Of a stretch of 64,000 nucleotides of DNA, positions 50,966 to 60,717 are shown piece after piece. The notes under the pieces were generated by a model, which saw nothing but the letters and a program-made list of their open reading frames with translations, made no database searches and had not been told where the DNA came from. Position 1 is the first letter of the stretch; each line of letters starts with the position of its first letter. A program made the translations under genes and the position numbers. The stretch is from Colletes latitarsis. Lineage: Eukaryota > Arthropoda > Insecta > Hymenoptera > Colletidae. The stretch covers positions 17,316,001-17,380,000 of the forward strand of contig NW_027488369.1 of NCBI RefSeq assembly GCF_051014445.1, read 5' to 3'.

Positions 50966-53848
50966 TTGACTGTTTCGGTGTGGTACGACATTACTACGTG
51001 GTCCAAGCCAGAAAAAGGCCAGGATCTGGCCAACAAGAATGCGAGAAACGCGAAAGTACGAGCCACATCCCCCAGGACCTCCGTTCGCGGCGGGATCCTG
51101 GGCGATTGGGCGGCGGGGCTCGACCTCCGGGTATTGAACCGGGGGTCGGAGCACACATGCGTGCGGCGATATGGGGGGTCCATCGTGGATGTTGGATTCG
51201 CGACCCCCAACGCCGTGCGCATGGTGTCGGGTTGGCACGTGGTCGCGGGGGCAGAGACACTCTCCGATCACCGGTACATCCGGATGGAGGTCTCTGCCGC
51301 CGCGAGTGCATCCCGACACGGCCGCCTGCGTGGCACCCCACCACGCCGCTGGGCGCTTCGGCGCCTGGACAAGGACGCCCTGATGGCAGCTGCCCTCGCT
51401 GCAACTTGGCCGCAGGGAGCGGCCGAGTTGCCGAGCATAGAGGAGGAGGTCGCCCGGCTCGGAGCATTGGTCGCGGGTATTTGCGACGCGGCGATGCCTC
51501 GGGTCGGGCGGGCTTCTCCTCGTCGGGCGGTGTACTGGTGGTCGGACGCGATCGCGGAGTTGCGAGTCGCGACTGTCCGCGCCCGACGCCAGTACACCCG
51601 CGCGCGCCGTCGTCAACGTACAGGCGACGGCGTGGCGCGAGCGAGGGCAGCTGATGACCTGTATGGAGCATACCGCGTGGCGCGGGTTGCTCTGCAGGTC
51701 GCCATCAAACGGGCCAAGACCCAGGCATGGAAGGAGCTCCTCCAGACCCTTGATGACGATCCATGGGGGCGCCCATATAAGGTGGTGCTGAATAAGCTCC
51801 GCCCGTGGGCGCCCCCCGTCACCGAGGGTCTTGACCCCCGGCTGCTGGAGGACGTGGTCAATACACTCTTCCCAATTGGGGAGAGGGGACCGCGTCCTCC
51901 GGCGGCGGCGGCTGTCCCAGTGGAGTGGACGGCCGAACTGGGGGTCACGCAGGAGGAGCTGGCAGCGGCCATCAGACGGCTCGGGGTTCGTAACACGGCC
52001 CCGGGTCCGGATGGTGTGCCCGGCCGGGTTTGGGTCTTGACCCAGGGCGTCCTTGGGGCCGACCTCAGGCGGTTGTTCGACCGCTGCCTGAGGGACGGGC
52101 GATTCCCCCCCAGTTGGAAGGTGGCGAGGATGGTCCTCCTCCGGAAGGAGGGTCGGCCCGCGGAGTCTCCCTCCGCATACCGGCCCATTTGTCTCCTCGA
52201 CGAGGTGGGCAAGCTCTTCGAGCGTGTGATTGCTGCCCGCCTCGTCGAGCACCTGTCGCGGGGTGATCCGGGTCTGACCGACTGCCAGTTCGGTTTCCGG
52301 GGGGGCCGATCGACTATCGACGCGATAGGTCGTGTGAGGGCCCTCTCGGAGGCGGCCGTCTCCCGGGGAGGGGTGGCATTGGCAATATCCTTGGATATTG
52401 CCAATGCCTTTAACACCCTCCCCTGGGAAGAGATAAGGAGGGGACTCGAATATCATCGAGTCCCCCCTTGTCTCAGGGCGGTCGTCGGGGATTATCTCCG
52501 CGGCAGGTGGATCGAGTATCCGGGCCGGGATGGTGATATGCGGAGGGAGGTGTACTGCGGTGTTCCGCAGGGGTCGGTCCTCGGGCCACTCCTGTGGAAC
52601 ATCGCGTACGACTCGGTGTTGCGGGCCGGCCTCCCCGACGGCGTCAGCACGGTGTGTTATGCGGATGACACACTGGTGCTGGCCGTCGGGGCGCACTGGG
52701 GGAGCGCCATGCGTCGCGCGGAGGAGGGGTCGCAACGTGTCGTCGACCGGATCAGGGGGATGGGGATGACGGTGGCGGTCCATAAGACCGAGGTGATTGC
52801 GTTTCATTCACTTCGGCAGGATCCGCCACCCCCTCTGATTTGGGTGGGTGGGGCTGACATCGAGGTGAAGCCCCAGATCAGGTATCTAGGGCTGATCCTC
52901 GATAGCCACTGGCGTTTCGAGAAGCATTTCCGCTGCCTGGTCCCCCGGTTGGAAAGGATGGTTGCGGCTCTGGGCCGGATCCTGCCCAACCTGGGGGGCC
53001 CGGCGGGCCGAGTTCGTCGCCTCTATGTGGCAATGGTCCAGTCGGTGGCCCTATACGGGGCCCCCGTCTGGGCGGACGACCTGGCTGCCTCCCGGCGCAG
53101 CATGACTATGCTGCGTCGGGTGCAGAGGCGCATGGCGCTCAGGGTCGTCCGCGGGTATCGGACCATGTCACATGAGGCGGCGACGGTTCTAGCGGGGATG
53201 CCGCCCATGGACCTGCTCGCGCGGTCGCACGCGGTGATGTACCGGCACCGCGTCGACCGTCGCGCGGGGGTGGGGGCGGTCCCGGGCGGGCAGGAACCTG
53301 CTTGGGGCGATTTGAAGCGCCAGGCCCGGCAGTCCGTGTTGCTCGCGTGGCAGGAGCGGCTGGCTCTGCCAACCGCGGGGCACCGAACTGTCGGGGCGGT
53401 TCGGCCACTCCTGAAGGAGTGGCTGGACAGAGGCCATGGCAGCCTCACCTACCGGATGGCACAGGTATTTTCCGGGCATGGCAGCTTCGGAAGATACCTG
53501 TGCCGGATAGGGAAGGAGCCGACGGCGCGTTGCTGCCACTGCGACGCTGAGCAGGACACGGCGGATCATACCCTGGAGGTATGCCCCGCGTGGGAGGGGG
53601 AGCGCCGTGTCCTGGTCGGCGTCGTCGGGCGGGATGTCTCGCTGCCGGGCGTGGTGCGCGCCATGCTCGGCAGCGAGGAGAAGTGGAGGGCCGTGGCCTC
53701 CTTCTGCGAGAACGTAATGTTGCAGAAGGAGGCCGCGGGGAGGGAGCGCGAGCTTCAGCGGCGCGCTGAAGCTCGCGCCCGTGCGGTGGCCCGAGGTCGT
53801 CGCCCGGTCGCGAGGCGTCGCGGGCGGCCGCCTCGGCGTGGCGGATGA
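50966..53848 (+). CDS. ORF2 polyprotein (partial endonuclease, reverse transcriptase, CCHC), fused to satellite codons
   Basis: The open frame is 960 codons. Residues 1-34 are read from the satellite and are not part of the element; element sequence starts at residue 35. Residues 35 to about 107 are the end of an APE endonuclease, with the conserved TLSDH at 98-102 (Asp101, His102). The reverse transcriptase follows: FGFRGG at 442-447, catalytic motif A LDIANAFN at 476-483 (Asp477), motif B GVPQGSVLG at 532-540, motif C YADD at 565-568 (Asp567, Asp568), then HKTE and RYLGL. A CX2CX8HX4C knuckle uses Cys856, Cys859, His868 and Cys873. The family's protein nicks target DNA and reverse-transcribes its RNA there. 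About 150 N-terminal endonuclease residues are missing, so it should not nick DNA by itself, although the RT looks complete. No start codon belonging to the element is present. Confidence 0.9.
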   Translation: MTVSVWYDITTWSKPEKGQDLANKNARNAKVRATSPRTSVRGGILGDWAAGLDLRVLNRGSEHTCVRRYGGSIVDVGFATPNAVRMVSGWHVVAGAETLSDHRYIRMEVSAAASASRHGRLRGTPPRRWALRRLDKDALMAAALAATWPQGAAELPSIEEEVARLGALVAGICDAAMPRVGRASPRRAVYWWSDAIAELRVATVRARRQYTRARRRQRTGDGVARARAADDLYGAYRVARVALQVAIKRAKTQAWKELLQTLDDDPWGRPYKVVLNKLRPWAPPVTEGLDPRLLEDVVNTLFPIGERGPRPPAAAAVPVEWTAELGVTQEELAAAIRRLGVRNTAPGPDGVPGRVWVLTQGVLGADLRRLFDRCLRDGRFPPSWKVARMVLLRKEGRPAESPSAYRPICLLDEVGKLFERVIAARLVEHLSRGDPGLTDCQFGFRGGRSTIDAIGRVRALSEAAVSRGGVALAISLDIANAFNTLPWEEIRRGLEYHRVPPCLRAVVGDYLRGRWIEYPGRDGDMRREVYCGVPQGSVLGPLLWNIAYDSVLRAGLPDGVSTVCYADDTLVLAVGAHWGSAMRRAEEGSQRVVDRIRGMGMTVAVHKTEVIAFHSLRQDPPPPLIWVGGADIEVKPQIRYLGLILDSHWRFEKHFRCLVPRLERMVAALGRILPNLGGPAGRVRRLYVAMVQSVALYGAPVWADDLAASRRSMTMLRRVQRRMALRVVRGYRTMSHEAATVLAGMPPMDLLARSHAVMYRHRVDRRAGVGAVPGGQEPAWGDLKRQARQSVLLAWQERLALPTAGHRTVGAVRPLLKEWLDRGHGSLTYRMAQVFSGHGSFGRYLCRIGKEPTARCCHCDAEQDTADHTLEVCPAWEGERRVLVGVVGRDVSLPGVVRAMLGSEEKWRAVASFCENVMLQKEAAGRERELQRRAEARARAVARGRRPVARRRGRPPRRGG
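51053..51068 (+). repeat. Target-site duplication, left copy (13-16 bp)
   Basis: AAAGTACGAGCCACAT directly precedes the second retrotransposon. The 13 bp GTACGAGCCACAT recur directly after the poly(A) at 54383-54395. The three leading A bases cannot be separated from the tail, so the duplication is 13-16 bp. It covers monomer positions 87 or 90 to 102. Confidence 0.93.
52375..52408 (+). other. 16-bp perfect inverted repeat over RT motif A
   Basis: The arms GGCATTGGCAATATCC (52375-52390) and GGATATTGCCAATGCC (52393-52408) pair perfectly across a two-base loop. The right arm encodes the catalytic Asp477 and the following IANA. A second perfect 10-bp hairpin, GGGGACTCGA with TCGAGTCCCC, follows at 52440-52465. 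Two such hairpins within 91 bases of coding sequence are unexpected by chance. Confidence 0.85.
53744..53780 (+). other. Inverted repeat at the ORF2 end (copy 2)
   Basis: This is the same hairpin as at 30242-30278 in copy 1. The arms are 16 bp around a five-base loop, with one mismatch caused by C at 53779 where copy 1 has T. Confidence 0.8.
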
Positions 53849-54362
53849 CCTAGGCTGGGAGGGGGGTCCTGAGGGGACCCTCCTCCCGCCAGGCGGCGCC
53901 GGGTCGGACCGGTTAGGGGTAGGAGTGCCTCCCCCTACCGGTCCGACGCAAGGGGAGGCACCCTCGGCGGTCTGGTGCGGCCATGAACGCCCGGCCGCCG
54001 AGGGGTGGAAACGGGGTCGCGGGCGGTTGCGAGTTGGGGCTCGCAGCCGCCACTAAACGCGGCCCCGGGACGGATAGCGGCGGGATGGAGTGGCCCCGTC
54101 CCGCCGCTATGAGGCAGTGTGTCTACTGGGGGGACCGATTGTCCCCCCGGGGGATGGGCGCGAAAGCGCGGGCACGGGGAGGATACCGGATGAATGCTTC
54201 GAGCGATTCCCGGTATCCTCCCAAAGCGTGCCGAAGGGTCACCGTGGGGTTTTTAGTGGGTAGGTCCCGCGCCTGTCGTTGTACGGGCGCGGGGAATCCC
54301 ACACACCCCTCCCACCTCTCCCCAAGGAGGTGGGAGGGAGTCTTTCGAAGATTTTCCCCACG
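53849..54362 (+). other. 3' UTR of copy 2 with a chain of about seven hairpins
   Basis: Inverted repeats follow one another. (1) 53857-53887, G-rich with C-rich arm, one mismatch. (2) 53905-53945, CGGACCGGT with ACCGGTCCG plus an inner stem. (3) 54074-54085 with 54099-54110, 12 bp perfect. (4) 54128-54135 with 54141-54148, GGGGGGAC and GTCCCCCC. (5) 54177-54189 with 54210-54222, 13 bp perfect. (6) 54266-54273 with 54286-54293, CCCGCGCC and GGCGCGGG. (7) 54307-54318 with 54327-54338, 12 bp perfect, ending 24 bases before poly(A). In R2, SART1 and related elements the 3' UTR RNA is what the reverse transcriptase recognises, so a similar role is likely here (inference). No canonical AATAAA signal is visible near the tail. 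Confidence 0.85.
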
Positions 54363-54382
54363 AAAAAAAAAAAAAAAAAAAA
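54363..54382 (+). other. Poly(A) tail of copy 2 (20 A)
   Basis: Twenty uninterrupted A bases end the element. Up to three may belong to the AAAGTA of the target-site duplication. Confidence 0.93.
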
Positions 54383-54395
54383 GTACGAGCCACAT
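54383..54395 (+). repeat. Target-site duplication, right copy
   Basis: GTACGAGCCACAT repeats the sequence left of the element (51056-51068) and leads back into the satellite with GAGGGCAAATCCC. Removing the element and one duplication copy restores a normal monomer. Confidence 0.93.
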
Positions 54396-56489
54396 GAGGG
54401 CAAATCCCAGACCTAACCGAGACATAACCGGCGTTATCCTCCAAAATATTAATTGCAGCCAGGTTTAATTAACTGTTTCAGTGTGGTACCACATTCCTAC
54501 CTGATCCAAATCAGAAAAAGCCGAGGATCTGGCCAACAAGTATGCGAAAAATGCGAAAGTACGAGCCAGATGAGGGCAAATCCCAGACCTAACCGAGACA
54601 TAACCGGCGTTATCCTCTAAAATATTAATCGCAACCAGGTTTATTTGACTGTTTCGGTGTGGTAACGCATTACTGCGTGATCCAAACCAGATAAAGCCCA
54701 GGATCTGACCAACAAGTATCAGAAAAATGCGAAAGTTCGAGCCAGATGAGGGCAAATCCCAGACCTAACCGAGACATAACCGGCGTTATCCTCTAAAATA
54801 TTAATCGCAACCAGGTTTATTTGACTGTTTCGGTGTGGTAACGCATTACTGCGTGATCCAAACCAGATAAAGCCCAGGATCTGGCCAACAAGTATCAGAA
54901 AAATGCGAAAGTTCGAGCCAGATGAGGGCAAATCCCAGACCTAACCGAGACATAACCGGCGTTATCCTCTAAAATATTAATCGCAACCAGGTATAAGTGA
55001 CTGTTTCGGTGTGGTAACACATTACTACGAGATCCAAACCAGAAAAATCCCAGGATCGGGCCAACAAGGATGCGAGAAAGGCGAAAGTACGAGCCACATG
55101 AGGGAAAATCCCAGACCTAACCGAGACGTAACCGGCGTTATCCCCTAAAATATTAATCGCAACCAGGTTTAGTTGACTGTTTCAGTGTGGTAACACATTA
55201 CTACGTGGTCCAAGCCAGAAAAAGGCCAGGATCTGACCAACAAGTATCAGAAAAATGCGAAAGTTCGAGCCAAATGAGGGCAAATCCCAGACCTAACCGA
55301 GACATAACCGGCGTTATCCTCTAAAATATTAATCGCAACCAGGTTTAATTGACTGTTTCGGTGTGGTTCTGCATTACTACGTGATCCAGACTAGAAAAAG
55401 GCCAGGATCTGGCCAACAAGTATGCGAAAAATGCGAAAGTATGAGCCAGATGATTGCAAATACCAGAACTAACCCAGACATAACCAGCGTTATCCTCTAA
55501 AATATTAATCGCAACCAGGTTTAATTGACTGTTTCGGTGTGGTACTGCATTACTACGTGATGCAGACCAGAAAAAGGCCAGGATCTGGCCAACAAGTATT
55601 GGCAAAATGCGAAAGTACGAGCCAGATGAGGGCAAATCCCAGACCTAACCGAGACATAACCGGCGCTATCCTCTAAAATATTAATCGCAACCAGGTATAA
55701 TTGACTGTTTCGGTGTGGTACCGCATTGCTACGATGATCCAATCCAGAAAGAGGCCAGGATCTTGCTAACAAGTATGCGAAAAATGCGAAAGTACGAGCC
55801 AGATGAGGGCAAATCCCAGACCAAACCGAGACATAACCGGTGTGATCCTGTAAAATATTAATCGCAACCAGGTTTAATTGACTGTTTCGGTGTGGAACCA
55901 CATTACTACGGTATCCAAACCAGAAAAAACTCAGGATCTGGCAGACAAGTATTCGAAAAATGCGATAGTATGAGCCAGAGGAGGGCAAATACCAGACTTA
56001 ACACAGACATAACCGGCGTTATCCTCTAAAATAATAAACGCAACCGGGTTTAATTGACTGTTTCCGTGTGGTAACGCATTACTGCGTGATCCAAACCAGA
56101 TAAAGCCCAGGATCTGGCCAACAAGTATCAGAAAAATGCGAAAGTTCGAGCCAAATGAGGGCAAATCCCAGACCTAACCGAGACATAACCGGCGTTATCC
56201 TCTAAAATATTAATCGCAACCAGGTTTAATTGACTGTTTCGGTGTGGTTCTGCATTACTACGGGATCCAAACCAGAAAAAACCCAGGATCTGGCCAACAA
56301 CTATGAGAGAAACGCGAAAGTATGAGCCAGATGATTGCAAATACCAGAACTATCCCAGGCATAACCAGCGTTATCCTCTAAAATATTATTCGCAACCAGG
56401 TTTAATTGACTGTTTCGGTGTGGTACCACATTACTACGTGGTCCAAGCCAGAAAAAGGCCAGGATCTGGCCAACAAGGATGAGAAAAAT

Positions 56490-58603
56490 GCGAATATATG
56501 ATCCAGATGATTGCAAATACCAGAACTAACCCTGACATAACCAGCGTTATCCTCTAAAATACGCATCGGAACATGCTTTTAATGACTGTTTCAGTGTGGT
56601 ACCACATTACTACGTGATCCAAACCAGAAAAAGCCCAGGATCGGGCCAACAAGAATGCGAAAAATGCGAAAGTACGAGCCAGATGAGGGAAAATCCCAGA
56701 CCTAACCGAGACGTAACCGGCGTTATCCCCTAAAATATTAATCGCAACCAGGTATAATTGACTGTTTCGGTGTGGTACCGCATTGCTACGATGATTCAAA
56801 CCAGAAAGAGGCCAGGATCTGGCCAACAAGTATGCGAAAAATGCGAAAGTATGAGCCAGATGATTGCAAATACTTGCACTAACCCAGACATAGTCGGCGT
56901 TATCCTCTAAAATATTAATCGCAACCGGGTTTAATTGACTGTTTCCGTGTGGAACCACATTACTACGGGATCCAAACCAGAAAAAACCCAGGATCTGGCC
57001 AACAACTATGAGAAAAACGCGAAAGTATGAGCCAGATGATTGCAAATACCAGAACTATCCCAGGCATAACCAGCGTTATCCTCTAAAATATTATTCGCAA
57101 CCAGGTTTAATTGACTGTTTCGGTGTGGTACCACATTACTACGTGGTCCAAGCCAGAAAAAGGCCAGGATCTGGCCAACAAGAATGCGAAAAATGCGAAA
57201 GTACGCGCCAGATGAGGGCAAATACCAGACCTAACCGAGACATTACAGGCATTATCCTCTAAAATATTAATCGCAACCAGATTTAATTGACTGTTTCGGT
57301 GTGGTACCGCATTACTACGTGATCCAAACCAGAAAAAGGCCAGGATCTGGCCAACAAGTATGCGAAAAATGCGAAAGTACGAGCCAGATGATTGCAAATA
57401 CTAGCACTAACCCAGACATAACCGGCGTTATCCTCTAAAATATTAATCGCAACCGGGTTTAATTGACTGTTTCGTTGTGGAACCGCATTACTACGGGATC
57501 CAAACCAGAAAAAAACCCAGGATCTGGCCAACAACTATGAGAAAAAGCGAAAGTATGAGCCAGATGATTGCAAATACCGGAACTATCCCAGGCATAACCA
57601 GCGTTATCCACTAAAATATTATTCGCAACCAGGTTTAATTGACTGTTTCGGGGTGGTACCACATTACTACGTGGTCCAAGCCAGGAAAAGGCCAGGATCT
57701 GGCCAACAAGAATGCGAAAAATGCGAAAGTACGCGCCAGATGAGGGCAAATACCAGACCTAACCGAGACATTACCGGCATTATCCTCTAAAATATTAATC
57801 GCAACCAGATTTAATTGACTGTTTCGGTGTGGTACCGCATTACTACGTTATCCAAACCAGAAAAAGGCCAGGATCTGGCCAACAAGTATGCGAAAAATCC
57901 GAAAGTACGAGCCAGATGTATGCAAATACCAGAACTATCCCAGACATAACCAGCGTTATCCTCTAAAATATTATTCGCAACCAGGTTTAATTGACTGTTT
58001 CAGTCTGCTGCCACTTTACTACGTGGTCCAAGCCAGAAGAAGGCCAGGATCTGGCCAACAAGAATGCGAAAAATGCGAAAGTACGCGCCAGATGAGGGTA
58101 AATATCAGACCTAACCGAGACATTACCGGCGTTATCCTCTAAAATATTAATCGCAACCAGGTTCAATTGACTGTTTCGGTGTGGGACCACATTTCTACGG
58201 GATCCAAACCAGAAAAAACCCTGGATCTGTTCAACAACTATGAGAAAAACGCGAAAGTACGAGCCAGATGGGGGCAAATCCCAGACCTAACCGAGACATA
58301 ACCAGCGTTATCCTCTAAAATATTAATCGCAACCAGGTATAATTGACTGTTCCGGTGTGGCACCGCATTGCTACGATGATCCAAACCAGAAAGAGGCCAG
58401 GATCTGGCCAACAAATATGCGAAAAATGCGAAAGTATGAGCCAGATGATTGCAAATACCAGAACTAACCCAGACATAACCGGCGTTATCCCCTAAAATAT
58501 TAATCGCAACCAGGTTTAATTGACCGTTTCAGTGTGGTACCGCATTACTACGTGATCCAAACCAGAGAAAGGCCAGGATCTGGCCAACAAGGATGAGAAA
58601 AAT
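56490..58603 (+). repeat. Higher-order duplication K, copy 1 (2114 bp, 12 monomers)
   Basis: This block and the next (58604-60717) appear identical or nearly so wherever I compared them, including rare variants: AATACTTGCACTAACC, GACATAGTCGGCG, GACATTACAGGCATTATCC, TTTCAGTCTGCTGCC and CTGGATCTGTTCAAC. The left edge lies just after a single-base difference (AATGCGAATA against AATGCAAATA). Confidence 0.9.
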
Positions 58604-60717
58604 GCAAATATATGATCCAGATGATTGCAAATACCAGAACTAACCCTGACATAACCAGCGTTATCCTCTAAAATACGCATCGGAACATGCTTTTAATGAC
58701 TGTTTCAGTGTGGTACCACATTACTACGTGATCCAAACCAGAAAAAGCCCAGGATCGGGCCAACAAGAATGCGAAAAATGCGAAAGTACGAGCCAGATGA
58801 GGGAAAATCCCAGACCTAACCGAGACGTAACCGGCGTTATCCCCTAAAATATTAATCGCAACCAGGTATAATTGACTGTTTCGGTGTGGTACCGCATTGC
58901 TACGATGATTCAAACCAGAAAGAGGCCAGGATCTGGCCAACAAGTATGCGAAAAATGCGAAAGTATGAGCCAGATGATTGCAAATACTTGCACTAACCCA
59001 GACATAGTCGGCGTTATCCTCTAAAATATTAATCGCAACCGGGTTTAATTGACTGTTTCCGTGTGGAACCACATTACTACGGGATCCAAACCAGAAAAAA
59101 CCCAGGATCTGGCCAACAACTATGAGAAAAACGCGAAAGTATGAGCCAGATGATTGCAAATACCAGAACTATCCCAGGCATAACCAGCGTTATCCTCTAA
59201 AATATTATTCGCAACCAGGTTTAATTGACTGTTTCGGTGTGGTACCACATTACTACGTGGTCCAAGCCAGAAAAAGGCCAGGATCTGGCCAACAAGAATG
59301 CGAAAAATGCGAAAGTACGCGCCAGATGAGGGCAAATACCAGACCTAACCGAGACATTACAGGCATTATCCTCTAAAATATTAATCGCAACCAGATTTAA
59401 TTGACTGTTTCGGTGTGGTACCGCATTACTACGTGATCCAAACCAGAAAAAGGCCAGGATCTGGCCAACAAGTATGCGAAAAATGCGAAAGTACGAGCCA
59501 GATGATTGCAAATACTAGCACTAACCCAGACATAACCGGCGTTATCCTCTAAAATATTAATCGCAACCGGGTTTAATTGACTGTTTCGTTGTGGAACCGC
59601 ATTACTACGGGATCCAAACCAGAAAAAAACCCAGGATCTGGCCAACAACTATGAGAAAAAGCGAAAGTATGAGCCAGATGATTGCAAATACCGGAACTAT
59701 CCCAGGCATAACCAGCGTTATCCACTAAAATATTATTCGCAACCAGGTTTAATTGACTGTTTCGGGGTGGTACCACATTACTACGTGGTCCAAGCCAGGA
59801 AAAGGCCAGGATCTGGCCAACAAGAATGCGAAAAATGCGAAAGTACGCGCCAGATGAGGGCAAATACCAGACCTAACCGAGACATTACCGGCATTATCCT
59901 CTAAAATATTAATCGCAACCAGATTTAATTGACTGTTTCGGTGTGGTACCGCATTACTACGTTATCCAAACCAGAAAAAGGCCAGGATCTGGCCAACAAG
60001 TATGCGAAAAATCCGAAAGTACGAGCCAGATGTATGCAAATACCAGAACTATCCCAGACATAACCAGCGTTATCCTCTAAAATATTATTCGCAACCAGGT
60101 TTAATTGACTGTTTCAGTCTGCTGCCACTTTACTACGTGGTCCAAGCCAGAAGAAGGCCAGGATCTGGCCAACAAGAATGCGAAAAATGCGAAAGTACGC
60201 GCCAGATGAGGGTAAATATCAGACCTAACCGAGACATTACCGGCGTTATCCTCTAAAATATTAATCGCAACCAGGTTCAATTGACTGTTTCGGTGTGGGA
60301 CCACATTTCTACGGGATCCAAACCAGAAAAAACCCTGGATCTGTTCAACAACTATGAGAAAAACGCGAAAGTACGAGCCAGATGGGGGCAAATCCCAGAC
60401 CTAACCGAGACATAACCAGCGTTATCCTCTAAAATATTAATCGCAACCAGGTATAATTGACTGTTCCGGTGTGGCACCGCATTGCTACGATGATCCAAAC
60501 CAGAAAGAGGCCAGGATCTGGCCAACAAATATGCGAAAAATGCGAAAGTATGAGCCAGATGATTGCAAATACCAGAACTAACCCAGACATAACCGGCGTT
60601 ATCCCCTAAAATATTAATCGCAACCAGGTTTAATTGACCGTTTCAGTGTGGTACCGCATTACTACGTGATCCAAACCAGAGAAAGGCCAGGATCTGGCCA
60701 ACAAGGATGAGAAAAAT
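58604..60717 (+). repeat. Higher-order duplication K, copy 2
   Basis: Immediate tandem copy of 56490-58603. A third, partial copy begins at 60718 and stays identical to about 60848, then diverges (for example CCAAGCCAG, CCGAAACG and GAGCCTGATCATTGC). The low divergence marks this as the youngest rearrangement seen in the array. Confidence 0.9.

Larger units (their letters stand above)
30900..51068 (+). repeat. Satellite array, middle segment
   Basis: This is the same 176-bp satellite in the same orientation, between the two retrotransposon copies. Its first monomer is damaged: 21 bp are missing directly after the first element's poly(A). From about 40 kb onward a class marked by TTTATTTGACTG, GGTAACGCATTACTGCGTG, GATAAAGCCC and AAGTATCAGAAAAATGCG becomes common, and it dominates 47.4-50.8 kb. 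A 120-bp monomer with an internal 56-bp deletion lies near 43015, and a 168-bp monomer with an 8-bp deletion near 50497. No gene is visible in this segment. Confidence 0.97.
51069..54382 (+). mobile_element. R1-clade-like non-LTR retrotransposon, copy 2 (5'-truncated, ORF2 otherwise open)
   Basis: This GC-rich insertion of 3314 bp is flanked by a 13-16 bp target-site duplication of satellite sequence and ends in 20 A (54363-54382). It holds the C-terminal part of an APE-like endonuclease, a full reverse transcriptase, a C-terminal CCHC knuckle and a 3' UTR rich in hairpins. There is no LTR. ORF1 and most of the endonuclease are missing through 5' truncation, as is usual for elements copied by target-primed reverse transcription. 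APE endonuclease, RT and C-terminal CCHC in one ORF plus poly(A) fits the R1 clade (TRAS, SART, Waldo and related). Related clades with the same order (I, Jockey, LOA) are the alternative. Insertion at the same monomer position as copy 1 suggests target specificity. Confidence 0.93.

Noticed and set aside
51069..51100. An internal promoter at the 5' end of copy 2
   Set aside because: The element is truncated here, so its true 5' UTR is absent. I see no promoter motif that can be supported.
50786..52807. A 673-codon minus-strand open frame across copy 2 and the satellite
   Set aside because: It is antisense to the recognised ORF2, lacks any motif I know, and arises from the GC-rich codon composition of the sense gene. 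Other antisense and alternate-frame openings at 29302-30554 and 51171-54444 are rejected for the same reason.
29130..54382. Insertion into rDNA or TTAGG telomeric repeat, as for R1 or TRAS/SART
   Set aside because: The flanks on both sides of both copies are the 176-bp satellite. No rRNA sequence and no TTAGG repeat is present.
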